From positions 1-17,125 of the forward strand of contig CALGTT010000100.1 in assembly GCA_937901485.1 (NCBI GenBank): a DNA stretch of 17,125 bases, given 5' to 3'. The notes beneath the pieces are model-generated. The model saw only the letters and a list, made by a program, of their open reading frames with translations. It did no database searches and was not told the origin of the DNA. The DNA is from an uncultured Ruminococcus sp. (lineage in GTDB: Bacteria; Bacillota; Clostridia; Oscillospirales; Ruminococcaceae). Positions within the stretch are counted from its first letter, which is position 1, and the number at the start of each line of letters is the position of its first letter. Shown piece by piece: positions 1-6,014 of this stretch. The translations under genes and the position numbers were made by a program.

Positions 1-1
1 T

Positions 2-643
2 ATAGGTCTTAAAAGGAAATTGAATCAGGATTATGTATTTACCGCAGATCTCCCGTATCTTCGCAGCGTATCCGCTGATTATGATGCGGCGTATGATCCG
101 CACTATGGGGAAGTGACCTACTTCACCGTGGATCAGGTTCGCCGGAAGATTCAGAATGCTTATGGCATTACACTTTCACCGAATCCGGAAAACTGGATTC
201 AGATCATCGAAGGCAATGGTGGCTATGTAAATAAGGTCGTGATCGACGGTCAGGTGACGGTACGCGGAAATGCGTTCCGTGCGCTGATGGGACTGAAGTC
301 TCCGAAGTTTACATATATTTGTTCCGCAGATGGAACGGAGATCCCCGTGGAAACTATGCCTGCTGAAACTGTGCCGACAGTGACTGAACCGCCAGCGGCA
401 ACGACCGCACCGGCAACGACAGCGGCATCCAGCACAACAAGCAAGCGCAATACTACTCTTACAACCACTACGACAACTACCACAACGACTGAGACAAAGC
501 AGGAAACTGAACCGGAAACCGTTCAGAGCACGAGTGCAGAGACGGAGGAGAAACCGGCAGAAACGATTGCTTCTGAGGTTGAAACACAGCCTGCAACAGA
601 AGCACCTGCACCAACAGCGGAGGAAGAATCCGAAGCAGAATAA
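2..643 (+). CDS. SpoIID/LytB-domain protein, C-terminal part (5' end outside window)
   Basis: The frame is open to the left edge, so the TTG at 20 is not a credible start and the gene begins upstream. The first ~95 visible residues follow the late part of a SpoIID/LytB domain: DLPYLRSVSADYD, then TYFTVDQVRRKI, and the closing V(T)VRGNAFRALMGLKSPKF, which matches the family's 'SG..R..LGLRS..F' element. SpoIID proteins are cell-wall lytic enzymes acting on peptidoglycan; the catalytic glutamate of the family lies in the N-terminal part, outside this window. Right after the KSPKF element the protein changes to a ~85-residue Thr/Glu/Pro-rich tail with a run of about ten Thr. The G-x-G-x-GHGVGMSQ motif that normally ends the family is absent. 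The tail resembles secreted-protein linkers elsewhere in the window, so a surface location is inferred. A terminator follows at once. Confidence 0.72.
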   Translation: MGLKRKLNQDYVFTADLPYLRSVSADYDAAYDPHYGEVTYFTVDQVRRKIQNAYGITLSPNPENWIQIIEGNGGYVNKVVIDGQVTVRGNAFRALMGLKSPKFTYICSADGTEIPVETMPAETVPTVTEPPAATTAPATTAASSTTSKRNTTLTTTTTTTTTTETKQETEPETVQSTSAETEEKPAETIASEVETQPATEAPAPTAEEESEAE

Positions 644-655
644 CATGAACCCGAA

Positions 656-688
656 GGGCATAACCATTTCGATGGTTATGCCCTTTTT
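656..688 (+). terminator. Rho-independent terminator of the SpoIID-like gene
   Basis: A perfect 12-bp stem (GGGCATAACCAT / ATGGTTATGCCC) closes on a TTCG tetraloop and is followed directly by five T. It starts 12 nt after the TAA stop codon. It is one of the strongest hairpins in the window. Confidence 0.93.
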
Positions 689-743
689 CGCTGGCGGGGC
701 AGGGGAGTAGGCGTGTTTCAAGTGATGGAGAAAAAGACAGACA

Positions 744-831
744 GCACATTTGGCGGGTACGCAACGCGGATCGCCACAGTGTTTCGGTATCAAGCCATAG
801 AAGCGGAGGCAGATGTCTCCGCTGTTTTTTT
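744..831 (+). ncRNA. Possible small structured RNA ending in an intrinsic terminator
   Basis: Between the SpoIID terminator and the T-tract at 825-831 there is no credible gene, yet two nested structures are visible. The first is at 744-782: CAC/GTG, an internal loop, TGGCG/CGCCA, then an inner CGC-AAC-GCG hairpin. The second is a terminator-like hairpin at 802-823 (AGCGGAG/CTCCGCT, extendable by two pairs) followed by seven T. A terminator 140 bp after another terminator needs a transcript to stop, which suggests a short RNA. I could not match it to a named family and found no clear promoter, so it may instead be a back-up terminator. Confidence 0.3.
802..831 (+). terminator. Second rho-independent terminator
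   Basis: A 7-bp stem AGCGGAG/CTCCGCT, extendable by a G-T and a C-G pair to an AGAT loop, is followed by G and seven T. No protein gene lies between it and the previous terminator, so it either ends a small RNA or backs up the first. Confidence 0.75.
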
Positions 832-905
832 ATCGCAACTCAATGGAAAGCTAAATTTGTGCCCGATTCTGGGGCGCAAACGCACACATTACAAAATGTA
901 TAATT

Positions 906-953
906 ATTTTGTGCAGGTCGCAGAATTTTGTGCAACTTTAAATATTTTGTGCA
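906..953 (+). repeat. Three direct repeats of ATTTTGTGCA, 19-bp period (fourth copy at 1388-1403)
   Basis: ATTTTGTGCA occurs at 906-915, 925-934 and 944-953, spaced exactly 19 bp. The second copy extends to ATTTTGTGCAACTTTA, and this 16-mer recurs exactly at 1388-1403. The array sits just after a TATAAT at 899-904 and about 45 bp before the start of the mini-ORF at 999. The spacing resembles iterons or an operator array; which one cannot be told from the sequence. Confidence 0.7.
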
Positions 954-998
954 AGTTTAAGAAGGGAGCGTTTGGGCTCGGGGGAGGAGTTCGCAAGG

Positions 999-1082
999 AT
1001 GCGAAAAAGAATCACACATAAATGCTTCTCTATTTCGTTTTCAGCAGCTCTGCTGCTTTCTTTTTTGCGTGTGCTGATATGA
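999..1082 (+). CDS. Possible 27-aa hydrophobic peptide or truncated signal peptide
   Basis: An ATG at 999 lies 9 nt after a strong GGAGGAG (983-989) and reads 27 codons to TGA at 1080. The peptide begins MRKRITHK, a basic head, and continues into a hydrophobic stretch (FSISFSAALLLSFL), like a signal peptide or a small membrane peptide. A hairpin, AGCAGC-TCT-GCTGCT (1043-1057), followed by CTTTTTT sits inside the second half, so transcription may stop within it. Options are a tiny membrane peptide (type I toxin-like), a leader peptide, or the surviving start of a decayed secreted-protein gene. No homologue is known to me. Confidence 0.35.
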   Translation: MRKRITHKCFSISFSAALLLSFLRVLI

Positions 1083-1490
1083 TCCTTTTCCTTTCTGCTT
1101 GTTCCCTCTATGGGTAACACTCTGCTCCGTAGTTGATTCCTGCGCAGATGATTCTGTTCCTTCTGTGTTTTATCCATCCAGAGTGCGTTACTATCTGATT
1201 GGTACTTGAAATGCTATGAATTTCTGTCCTCTTTGTTGCAGGATAGGAGTGCGGTAGTTAGGGAAGAATTGCTTTTGGGGTATATCCGGGGCAAAACGCA
1301 TGATAAGCAAAAGAGTACAGCGAAGGAGTGTTCTGCAGACGGAACATGATTCATATTTGCTATTTTAAAAACATTCGCCAAATAGTTATTTTGTGCAACT
1401 TTACGTCTATCATTATGGATATCCATCTTTTCTTCTTGGCAGTCGGTTTTTGTTTTTGGGAATAAATTTTTGTTTTTTTGCTCACAGGGC

Positions 1491-1519
1491 TTGATTTTTG
1501 ATTGAAAGTATGTTATAAT
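1491..1519 (+). promoter_or_regulatory. Sigma-A promoter of tRNA-Ser
   Basis: TTGATT (1491-1496), a 17-bp spacer and TATAAT (1514-1519) preceded by TGT, an extended -10. The expected start is a few bases before the tRNA 5' end at 1529. Confidence 0.9.
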
Positions 1520-1528
1520 ATAGTAGCT

Positions 1529-1619
1529 GGAGAGTTGTCCGAGTGGTCGAAGGTGCGAAACTCGAAATTTCGTGTTCTCTAATAAAGAACCCAGGGTTCA
1601 AATCCCTGACTCTCCGCCA
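1529..1619 (+). tRNA. tRNA-Ser, anticodon CGA (reads UCG)
   Basis: All parts of a class II serine tRNA are visible. The acceptor is GGAGAGT paired with ACTCTCC (1609-1615), the discriminator is G1616, and CCA is encoded at 1617-1619. The D arm starts with TCCGAGTGGTCGAAGG. The anticodon stem is CGAAA/TTTCG with loop CTCGAAA, which puts CGA at 1563-1565. A long variable arm forms GTTCT/AGAAC, and the T arm is CAGGG-TTCAAAT-CCCTG. It has its own promoter and terminator, so it is a single-gene unit. Confidence 0.97.
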
Positions 1620-1623
1620 AATA

Positions 1624-1652
1624 AAAAGTCTCCCTTTGGGGAGACTTTTTTT
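1624..1652 (+). terminator. Bidirectional terminator between tRNA-Ser and the GH25 gene
   Basis: The stem GTCTCCC (1628-1634) / GGGAGAC (1639-1645) closes on TTTG, with seven T after it on the + strand. On the - strand the same hairpin is followed by TTTTTAT. It therefore serves both the tRNA from the left and the GH25 gene converging from the right, whose stop lies about 10 bp away. Confidence 0.9.
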
Positions 1653-1661
1653 ACGCATATC

Positions 1662-3206
1662 TTACTTGATCACACCGCTGGTTCCTGAATTTGCACTCAG
1701 GAACAGAATGGCACTTGCATCCATTGCATCAACGGCAGAATCCTGATTTACATCAAAAATTCTGCGTGCGGAATCGGCTTCTTTTTCATCTGCAACTGCT
1801 CCGTTTGCAGCAGAAAATGCAAGTACTGCTGCGGCATCCATCGCATCGATCGTGCCGTCTGCATTACAGTCACCGGGCTTTACGGGATTTTTTGTAACAT
1901 AGATCTTGCAAGTCGAACGATTGCCATAAATGTCCATTGCGGTAATGGTTGCGTTGCCGTATCCTACGGTTTCTACCAAGCCATCACCCGTTACAGTTGC
2001 TACATTCTCGTTGTCGGACATCCAGTAAATGATGTTTTTCGTGCCCGATGCTGTGAATTGTTCAGAAGTTCCGATGCCCGTCATAAAGAGTATGGAATGG
2101 TTTAATGTAAGCTTTGCGGAGGCATTGATCGTTACTTCGATAGAATCCTTTGTGCCGTTGTCAGATGATGCGGTGATCGTCACTGTTCCGTTGTTTATCG
2201 GCGTAATACAGCCGTTTTTATCGACTAAAGCCACCTTTTTATCAGAGCTTGTGAATGTCAGCTTGCCGTCACCCACAAAATCCGGTGTGACTGGGCTGAG
2301 TGTATCGAGCGTGATGGAATTATTTGCAAATTCGACTTTTCTGGAATACAGCACATTCATATCGACACTGCCGCTGATGCCGGCAACTGTGCCCTGACTG
2401 GTGTACTGCCACATATGGTACTCGCCTTCATAGGGCGTTTGCTCTTTATAATTGGCAAGCCAGATACGGTATTTGCGTTCCAGCTCATCGGAATTCATCT
2501 TTTCGTTGAGCCAGTGCATATTCGCATAGATGCCTGCTTCATATCCGGCATTTTCGATCGTTTCACAGAACGCATCACAATTTTCTGTGATCTGTTCCTG
2601 CGTAAGCTCTGCGCTGTCCAGTCTGCCTGTGTCATAGGAAATGCTTTCCACATCAAGATAAACGGGTGTATCCAGAGATGCTCCCTGCAATGTCTCAAGA
2701 ACGAAATTTGCTTCCTCTACTGCCTCCTCGACTGTGATCGCCTGTGTGAAGAAATAAACCCCGACATCAAGTCCGGCTTTTTTTGCCCCTTCATAATTCT
2801 GGCGGAAATAATTATCTTCTACCAGCGTGCCCGCTTCACCATAACCGCGAAAACCCAGTCGAATGATCGCAAATTGTATGCCATCATCTGCAACAGCCTC
2901 CCAGTCGATCGTGGTCTGATATTTGGAAACATCAATGCCGTTAATGATGATATAATCGTTTGCAAACCGCGGGTTATGTATCGGTTTGATTACCTCCGGT
3001 ACTTCTTCGATGGGGTCATCTTCTTCCGCGGCTGTATTATTTTCAGCGACTTTTGGGAGAATGACGGACGAAGGCACATGTCTGAATTTACCGGCATCAT
3101 CTTCGCCATAGGCGTAGTTTTTTCCGGCAAACGCGCTTGGAATGATCAAAGCACTATGTAAGGAAATAATTGCAGTGCAGCCTGCGAGTAATTTTCGAAG
3201 CTTCAT
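1662..3206 (-). CDS. Secreted GH25 lysozyme with type I dockerin
   Basis: 514 aa starting at MKLRKLLAG. The upstream frame could extend 19 residues, but the ribosome site AAGGAG lies 12 nt before this ATG and abuts the alternative MHSP start. A signal peptide ends near AFA (27). Residues ~86-290 are a GH25 domain, which cleaves peptidoglycan glycan strands; GIDVSKYQ (D92) and YLDVE (D185, E187) carry the acidic active-site residues. Residues ~295-440 look like two bacterial Ig-like (Big_2-type) repeats, the second with ATVTGDGLVETVGYGNATIT. Residues 446-510 are a dockerin with two calcium loops, DCNADGTIDAMD (446-457) and DVNQDSAVDAMD (485-496). The protein should be secreted and bind a cohesin on a scaffoldin. 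It has its own promoter, divergent from the GH9 gene. A wall-degrading enzyme is unusual cellulosome cargo; its target (own wall or neighbours) is unknown. Confidence 0.92.
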   Translation of the reverse strand: MKLRKLLAGCTAIISLHSALIIPSAFAGKNYAYGEDDAGKFRHVPSSVILPKVAENNTAAEEDDPIEEVPEVIKPIHNPRFANDYIIINGIDVSKYQTTIDWEAVADDGIQFAIIRLGFRGYGEAGTLVEDNYFRQNYEGAKKAGLDVGVYFFTQAITVEEAVEEANFVLETLQGASLDTPVYLDVESISYDTGRLDSAELTQEQITENCDAFCETIENAGYEAGIYANMHWLNEKMNSDELERKYRIWLANYKEQTPYEGEYHMWQYTSQGTVAGISGSVDMNVLYSRKVEFANNSITLDTLSPVTPDFVGDGKLTFTSSDKKVALVDKNGCITPINNGTVTITASSDNGTKDSIEVTINASAKLTLNHSILFMTGIGTSEQFTASGTKNIIYWMSDNENVATVTGDGLVETVGYGNATITAMDIYGNRSTCKIYVTKNPVKPGDCNADGTIDAMDAAAVLAFSAANGAVADEKEADSARRIFDVNQDSAVDAMDASAILFLSANSGTSGVIK

Positions 3207-3291
3207 TGGTGAATGCATCTCCTTTTTATTGTAATTCGGCGTTGCCGCCTCCCCTGCTGGCATATATCATTTTCTGTTCAAAAACACTTTA

Positions 3292-3320
3292 ATTATAACA
3301 TAATTTCCGACTTTTGTCAA
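3292..3320 (-). promoter_or_regulatory. Consensus sigma-A promoter of the GH25 gene
   Basis: Read on the minus strand: TTGACA (3320-3315), a 17-bp spacer ending in TGT, and TATAAT (3297-3292). Both hexamers match consensus exactly and the -10 is extended. The leader is about 80 nt and contains a small GGCG-GCAA-CGCC hairpin at 3238-3249. Confidence 0.92.
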
Positions 3321-3352
3321 TGTAGTTTTGTTTGTATTTATGCTCTTTTGTG

Positions 3353-3367
3353 TGAACACTTTGTTCA
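3353..3367. repeat. Palindrome TGAACA-CTT-TGTTCA (operator candidate)
   Basis: A perfect 6-3-6 dyad midway between the two divergent promoters. Its half-site is the same hexamer found in the GH9 promoter inverted repeat and after the GH25 start, so it fits a dimeric repressor or activator site. Confidence 0.5.
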
Positions 3368-3455
3368 AAATTTCCTCTGTCTGATTTTGTTGCGAATCCC
3401 CCTCTTTTATGTATTTGTATAAAGTGTATAAAAATACTAAAAGAATTATGAATTC

Positions 3456-3506
3456 TATTGAACATCCATAAGGAATATGCTATAATATACATGTAAATGT
3501 TCAATA
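3456..3506. repeat. 10-bp inverted repeat bracketing the GH9 promoter
   Basis: TATTGAACAT (3456-3465) and ATGTTCAATA (3497-3506) are exact reverse complements, centred 41 bp apart. The left arm covers the -35 box and the right arm lies just past the expected start site. Arms on both sides of the -10 region suggest an operator pair. Confidence 0.6.
3458..3486 (+). promoter_or_regulatory. Sigma-A promoter of the GH9 gene
   Basis: TTGAAC (3458-3463), a 17-bp spacer ending in TGC, and TATAAT (3481-3486). The start should fall near 3493, giving a leader of about 90 nt. The -35 lies inside the left arm of a 10-bp inverted repeat. Confidence 0.9.
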
Positions 3507-3583
3507 ATGTGCTGTTCTTTATGCGGCTGTGTCAATCGTGCAGTTGACCAGATCTGCATACAAACAAAGGAGGAAGATTGGAT

Positions 3584-5440
3584 ATGAAGAAACACAGAAA
3601 ACTGCAAAAGCGTCTGGTCGCTGGTGTGGTCAGTGCTGTGGTGCTGACCGGAACTGCGGCAATGCATTTTTCCGGCGCACCGGTTCTGAGGGCTTCAGCT
3701 GCGGATGCAAACTATTATGAGGCACTTGAGCTGTCCTTGTATTTTTATGATGCCAATGAGTGCGGCAGCGGCGTGGATGACAATTGTCTGACATGGCGCG
3801 GCAACTGCCATGTGCAGGATGCCGAAGCTTCTCTTGACAAGGCTGAGGGGCTTTCCGCCGCCTCCAAGAGCGCGATCATGGCGCAGAACGGCGGTTCTGC
3901 CATTGTTGATGTTTCCGGTGGCTACCATGATGCCGGCGACCACATCAAATTCTCCATGACCATGGGCTTTTCGATGGCAAGTCTTGGCTGGTCGTATTAC
4001 AGCTATCCGGAGGCTTACCAGAAAAGCGGCTGTGAGGATCATCTGCTGGAGATCCTCAGACATTCCGCGGATTACTTCATGAAGGTGACTTACCTCGATG
4101 ATAGCGATAGGGTCATTGCGTTCTGTTATCAGGTCGCTTCTGAAGGCGAGGATCATGGCACATGGTCTGCGCCGGAGGGACAGACCATGAACCGCACGAC
4201 CTATTGGGCTGATGCTTCCCACCCGTCTGCGGATGCATCCGGTCAGATGGCGGCGGCACTTGCTACCACTGCGCTGGCATTTCAGGAAAAGGATGCCGCA
4301 TATTCTGCGGAATGCCTGAAGTATGCCAATGCGCTGGCTGAATTCACCAAGAAATACCCGCAGGCGACCTATGACGGCATTGGAAGTATGTACGGCTCCG
4401 GCAGCCAGACTGATGATGTGGCATGGAGTGAGCTTTGGTGCGCGATCGCCAATAACGGCGGCACTCTCCCCTCTTCCTATACTCCCACCTACAAGCTGAC
4501 CGGTCAGGGCTGTTATAACAGCGATCAGTATGACGGCTGGATGTATTCATGGGATAAGGTATGGAGCGGCTATGCAGCTCTCCTTGCTGAGGTCGGCTAT
4601 GAGCAGAACACCTATACAGAAGAAATGAAATCCTCGCTGAACAAGCAGGGCGGGCTTTCCACAAGCAAATACAATGCAGCCGGATGGGGCGCATCCCGTT
4701 ACAACTGCGCTTTGCAGATGCTTGCACTGCACATTGCAGATATCACAGGTGATGAAAGCTATGCAGAGGCAGCAAAGTACCAGATGGATTATATCCTCGG
4801 CAATAACAGCTTCGGCTACAGCTTCCTGAGCGGCTATGGATATCTTGACGGCGGCAAGTGGCCGACACATATCCATCATCGTGCCGCAAACCCCGGTACG
4901 GGCAATCCCAGTGATAACACTGCCTGCAAATACACGCTGTTCGGCGGTCTGATCGGCGGTCCGGACTCTGAGGGCAACTACAAAGACGACCAGAATTCCT
5001 ACCAGTTCACAGAGCCTGCACTGGACTACAATGCCTGCTATGCACTGGCAATTGCCGGTCTTGCCTCCAGATACGGCGGCGATCCTGCTGCTGCTGATGC
5101 TGTAGCAGAAGCGGCTGAGGAGCTTGTAAGCGGCTATCAGTTCAGCTCCGGTGCGCCCACTGTGCCCCCGACGGAGGAAACCACTGCTCCGACGGAAGAA
5201 ACCACAGAAACAACCAAGCCTTCCGATTCCAATGATGTGCGGTATGGTGATGTCAACTGCGACGATAATGTGAATCTCCTTGATGTACTGACACTGAACC
5301 GCAATCTTCTGGTCGGCGAAAAGCTGACAGAAGAGGGTGTTCGCAACGCGGACGTTGACCGTGATGGTGTGCCGACTTCGGTTGATGCACTGAATATTCT
5401 CAAATTCACCATCAATCTGGTTAAAGAACTGCCCGTATAA
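3584..5440 (+). CDS. Secreted GH9 endoglucanase-type hydrolase with type I dockerin
   Basis: 618 aa from ATG 3584, which is 10 nt after AAAGGAGG; a TTG at 3578 is only 4 nt away and was set aside. A signal peptide (MKKHRKLQKR, then hydrophobic) probably ends near SAADA (38-42). Residues ~43-500 are a GH9 catalytic module, an inverting (alpha/alpha)6-barrel that hydrolyses beta-1,4-glucans. VSGGYHDAGDHIKF carries the paired aspartates D116 and D119, HIHHRAANPGTG (429-440) is the GH9 histidine/arginine signature, and YQFTEPALDYNACY carries the acid E477. No cellulose-binding module is seen between it and a Thr/Glu linker (527-548). Residues 556-618 are a dockerin with loops at D556-D567 and D590-D601. 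It should act outside the cell on a scaffoldin. It is transcribed alone from its own promoter. Endo- versus processive activity cannot be decided from sequence. Confidence 0.95.
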   Translation: MKKHRKLQKRLVAGVVSAVVLTGTAAMHFSGAPVLRASAADANYYEALELSLYFYDANECGSGVDDNCLTWRGNCHVQDAEASLDKAEGLSAASKSAIMAQNGGSAIVDVSGGYHDAGDHIKFSMTMGFSMASLGWSYYSYPEAYQKSGCEDHLLEILRHSADYFMKVTYLDDSDRVIAFCYQVASEGEDHGTWSAPEGQTMNRTTYWADASHPSADASGQMAAALATTALAFQEKDAAYSAECLKYANALAEFTKKYPQATYDGIGSMYGSGSQTDDVAWSELWCAIANNGGTLPSSYTPTYKLTGQGCYNSDQYDGWMYSWDKVWSGYAALLAEVGYEQNTYTEEMKSSLNKQGGLSTSKYNAAGWGASRYNCALQMLALHIADITGDESYAEAAKYQMDYILGNNSFGYSFLSGYGYLDGGKWPTHIHHRAANPGTGNPSDNTACKYTLFGGLIGGPDSEGNYKDDQNSYQFTEPALDYNACYALAIAGLASRYGGDPAAADAVAEAAEELVSGYQFSSGAPTVPPTEETTAPTEETTETTKPSDSNDVRYGDVNCDDNVNLLDVLTLNRNLLVGEKLTEEGVRNADVDRDGVPTSVDALNILKFTINLVKELPV

Positions 5441-5452
5441 CACACATAAAAC

Positions 5453-5474
5453 TGCCCCGCCGTCAGGCGGGGCA
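5453..5474. terminator. Shared terminator hairpin between GH9 gene and the converging HSP90 operon
   Basis: A perfect 9-bp stem TGCCCCGCC/GGCGGGGCA closes on GTCA. On the + strand the tail is TGATTTG, a weak T-tract; on the - strand it is GTTTTAT, slightly better. It lies 12 nt after the GH9 stop and 9 nt after the stop of the last gene on the minus strand, so it probably ends both units. Confidence 0.8.
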
Positions 5475-5483
5475 TGATTTGTA

Positions 5484-5591
5484 TCAGAATGACTGAGTCA
5501 GCGGAAGTACAAAGAATCCGATGATCATAGCAGCGGCAATGCAGAGCACGAGGATACGCATTGCTGTACTTTTTTTATTGTTATGATTCAC
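5484..5591 (-). CDS. 35-aa single-pass membrane peptide
   Basis: GTG start at 5591, 10 nt after AGGAGG (5607-5602), with stop TGA at 5486-5484. The peptide starts MNHNNKKSTAMRIL, a basic head, and then has one hydrophobic segment (about residues 12-30, LVLCIAAAMIIGFFVLPL). The ribosome site overlaps the TAG stop of the upstream 123-aa gene (TAGGAGG), so the two are probably translationally coupled. It is the last gene of the HSP90 operon, 9 nt before a terminator hairpin. The size and plan recall other one-segment peptides of Firmicutes such as Prli42, but I see no firm homology. Gene finders could miss it because it is short and has a GTG start. Confidence 0.62.
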   Translation of the reverse strand: MNHNNKKSTAMRILVLCIAAAMIIGFFVLPLTQSF

Positions 5592-5605
5592 TTGCAGCCC
5601 ACCTC

Positions 5606-5977
5606 CTAATCAATTGTAATGCGAAGGGTGGTAGGTGCATCGTTTTCCGGTGCGGGTGCTTCTTCCGTAGGGACTTCTTCAGCGGATGTATTTTCCTCCG
5701 CAGGCAGTTCTTCTCCGGAAACATCAGTGGTAAGTGAGTCAGTGGTGACGGTCTGTGTGGTGGTTTCCTTGTCGCGCAGATAGTCCCAGATGCTTGTGGT
5801 AGCTGTTGTCTGCGCGATGATGGAAGCGATATGCTCCCCTTCCTTCTTATCCTTATTTATTTGGTTCGCAGTATTGGCACTCTTCACGGAATGAAGGGAT
5901 ACCCCAATAATGAGGAACATGACCAGAAAAGCTGCTGTAATGATCACAAGTCTGAACATATCATTCGTGTCTTTCAT
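5606..5977 (-). CDS. 123-aa membrane-anchored protein with Thr/Glu-rich tail
   Basis: ATG at 5977 follows AAAGGAG by 6-7 nt. Residues ~9-29 (RLVIITAAFLVMFLIIGVSL) form one membrane helix; about 90 polar residues follow, with TTATTS and TTTQTVTTD and then many Glu, Pro and Ala up to TTLRITID. No domain is recognised. The tail composition matches the exported linkers of the GH9 and SpoIID-like proteins, so it is probably outside the membrane. The gene begins 37 nt after the stop of the 780-aa gene with no terminator between, and its stop overlaps the ribosome site of the 35-aa peptide. It may be a membrane partner of the HSP90 operon; the function is unknown. Confidence 0.85.
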   Translation of the reverse strand: MKDTNDMFRLVIITAAFLVMFLIIGVSLHSVKSANTANQINKDKKEGEHIASIIAQTTATTSIWDYLRDKETTTQTVTTDSLTTDVSGEELPAEENTSAEEVPTEEAPAPENDAPTTLRITID

Positions 5978-6014
5978 AATGTGCTCCTTTCCTATTTGTT
6001 TGTGTCAGCACGCT

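Larger units (their letters stand above)
832..1490. other. Gene-poor stretch before tRNA-Ser
   Basis: I see no long gene with codon structure or recognisable domains here on either strand. Open frames of about 70-100 codons exist but lack ribosome sites or run across hairpins and repeats. What the stretch holds is three direct copies of ATTTTGTGCA with a 19-bp period, a fourth copy near 1388, and a mini-ORF at 999-1082 with a strong ribosome site. A TATAAT lies at 899-904 without a good -35 box. The AT-rich end (1430-1490) leads into the tRNA promoter. It may be the remains of decayed or mobile DNA next to a tRNA gene, but no integrase or att repeat is visible. Confidence 0.5.
3207..3583. promoter_or_regulatory. 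Divergent regulatory region between GH25 and GH9 genes with TGAACA/TGTTCA elements
   Basis: No gene is seen here. The region holds one promoter in each direction and five copies of the element TGTTCA or its complement TGAACA, at 3275-3280, 3353-3358, 3362-3367, 3459-3464 and 3498-3503. Two form a 6-3-6 palindrome, TGAACA-CTT-TGTTCA (3353-3367). Two belong to a longer inverted repeat around the GH9 promoter. One lies just after the expected GH25 transcription start. This looks like operator sites for one regulator acting on both genes; the regulator is unknown. Confidence 0.5.

Noticed and set aside
741..790. A c-di-GMP or other known riboswitch near ACGCAACGCG
   Set aside because: Only a superficial likeness to the conserved core; the full consensus and a downstream regulated gene are missing.
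906..953. The ATTTTGTGCA array as a CRISPR
   Set aside because: Repeat units of ~10 bp with ~9-bp gaps are far too short for CRISPR repeats and spacers, and no cas gene is present.
713..1021. A 102-codon open frame on the + strand
   Set aside because: It runs through the terminator hairpin at 802-831 and through the 19-bp repeats, has no ribosome site, and shows no recognisable domain.
1529..1619. tRNA-Ser as an attachment site of an integrated element
   Set aside because: No integrase gene and no direct repeat of the tRNA 3' end were seen in the window.
2415..3161. A 248-codon open frame on the + strand opposite the GH25 gene
   Set aside because: The opposite strand carries a clear lysozyme-dockerin protein with promoter and ribosome site; this frame is a by-product of its codon usage.
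3207..3263. A 19-residue N-terminal extension of the GH25 protein
   Set aside because: The ribosome site lies inside this extension and a normal signal peptide starts at the ATG at 3206.
4547..5443. A 298-codon open frame on the - strand opposite the GH9 gene
   Set aside because: It lies wholly antisense to the well-supported GH9 catalytic and dockerin regions and lacks its own start signals.
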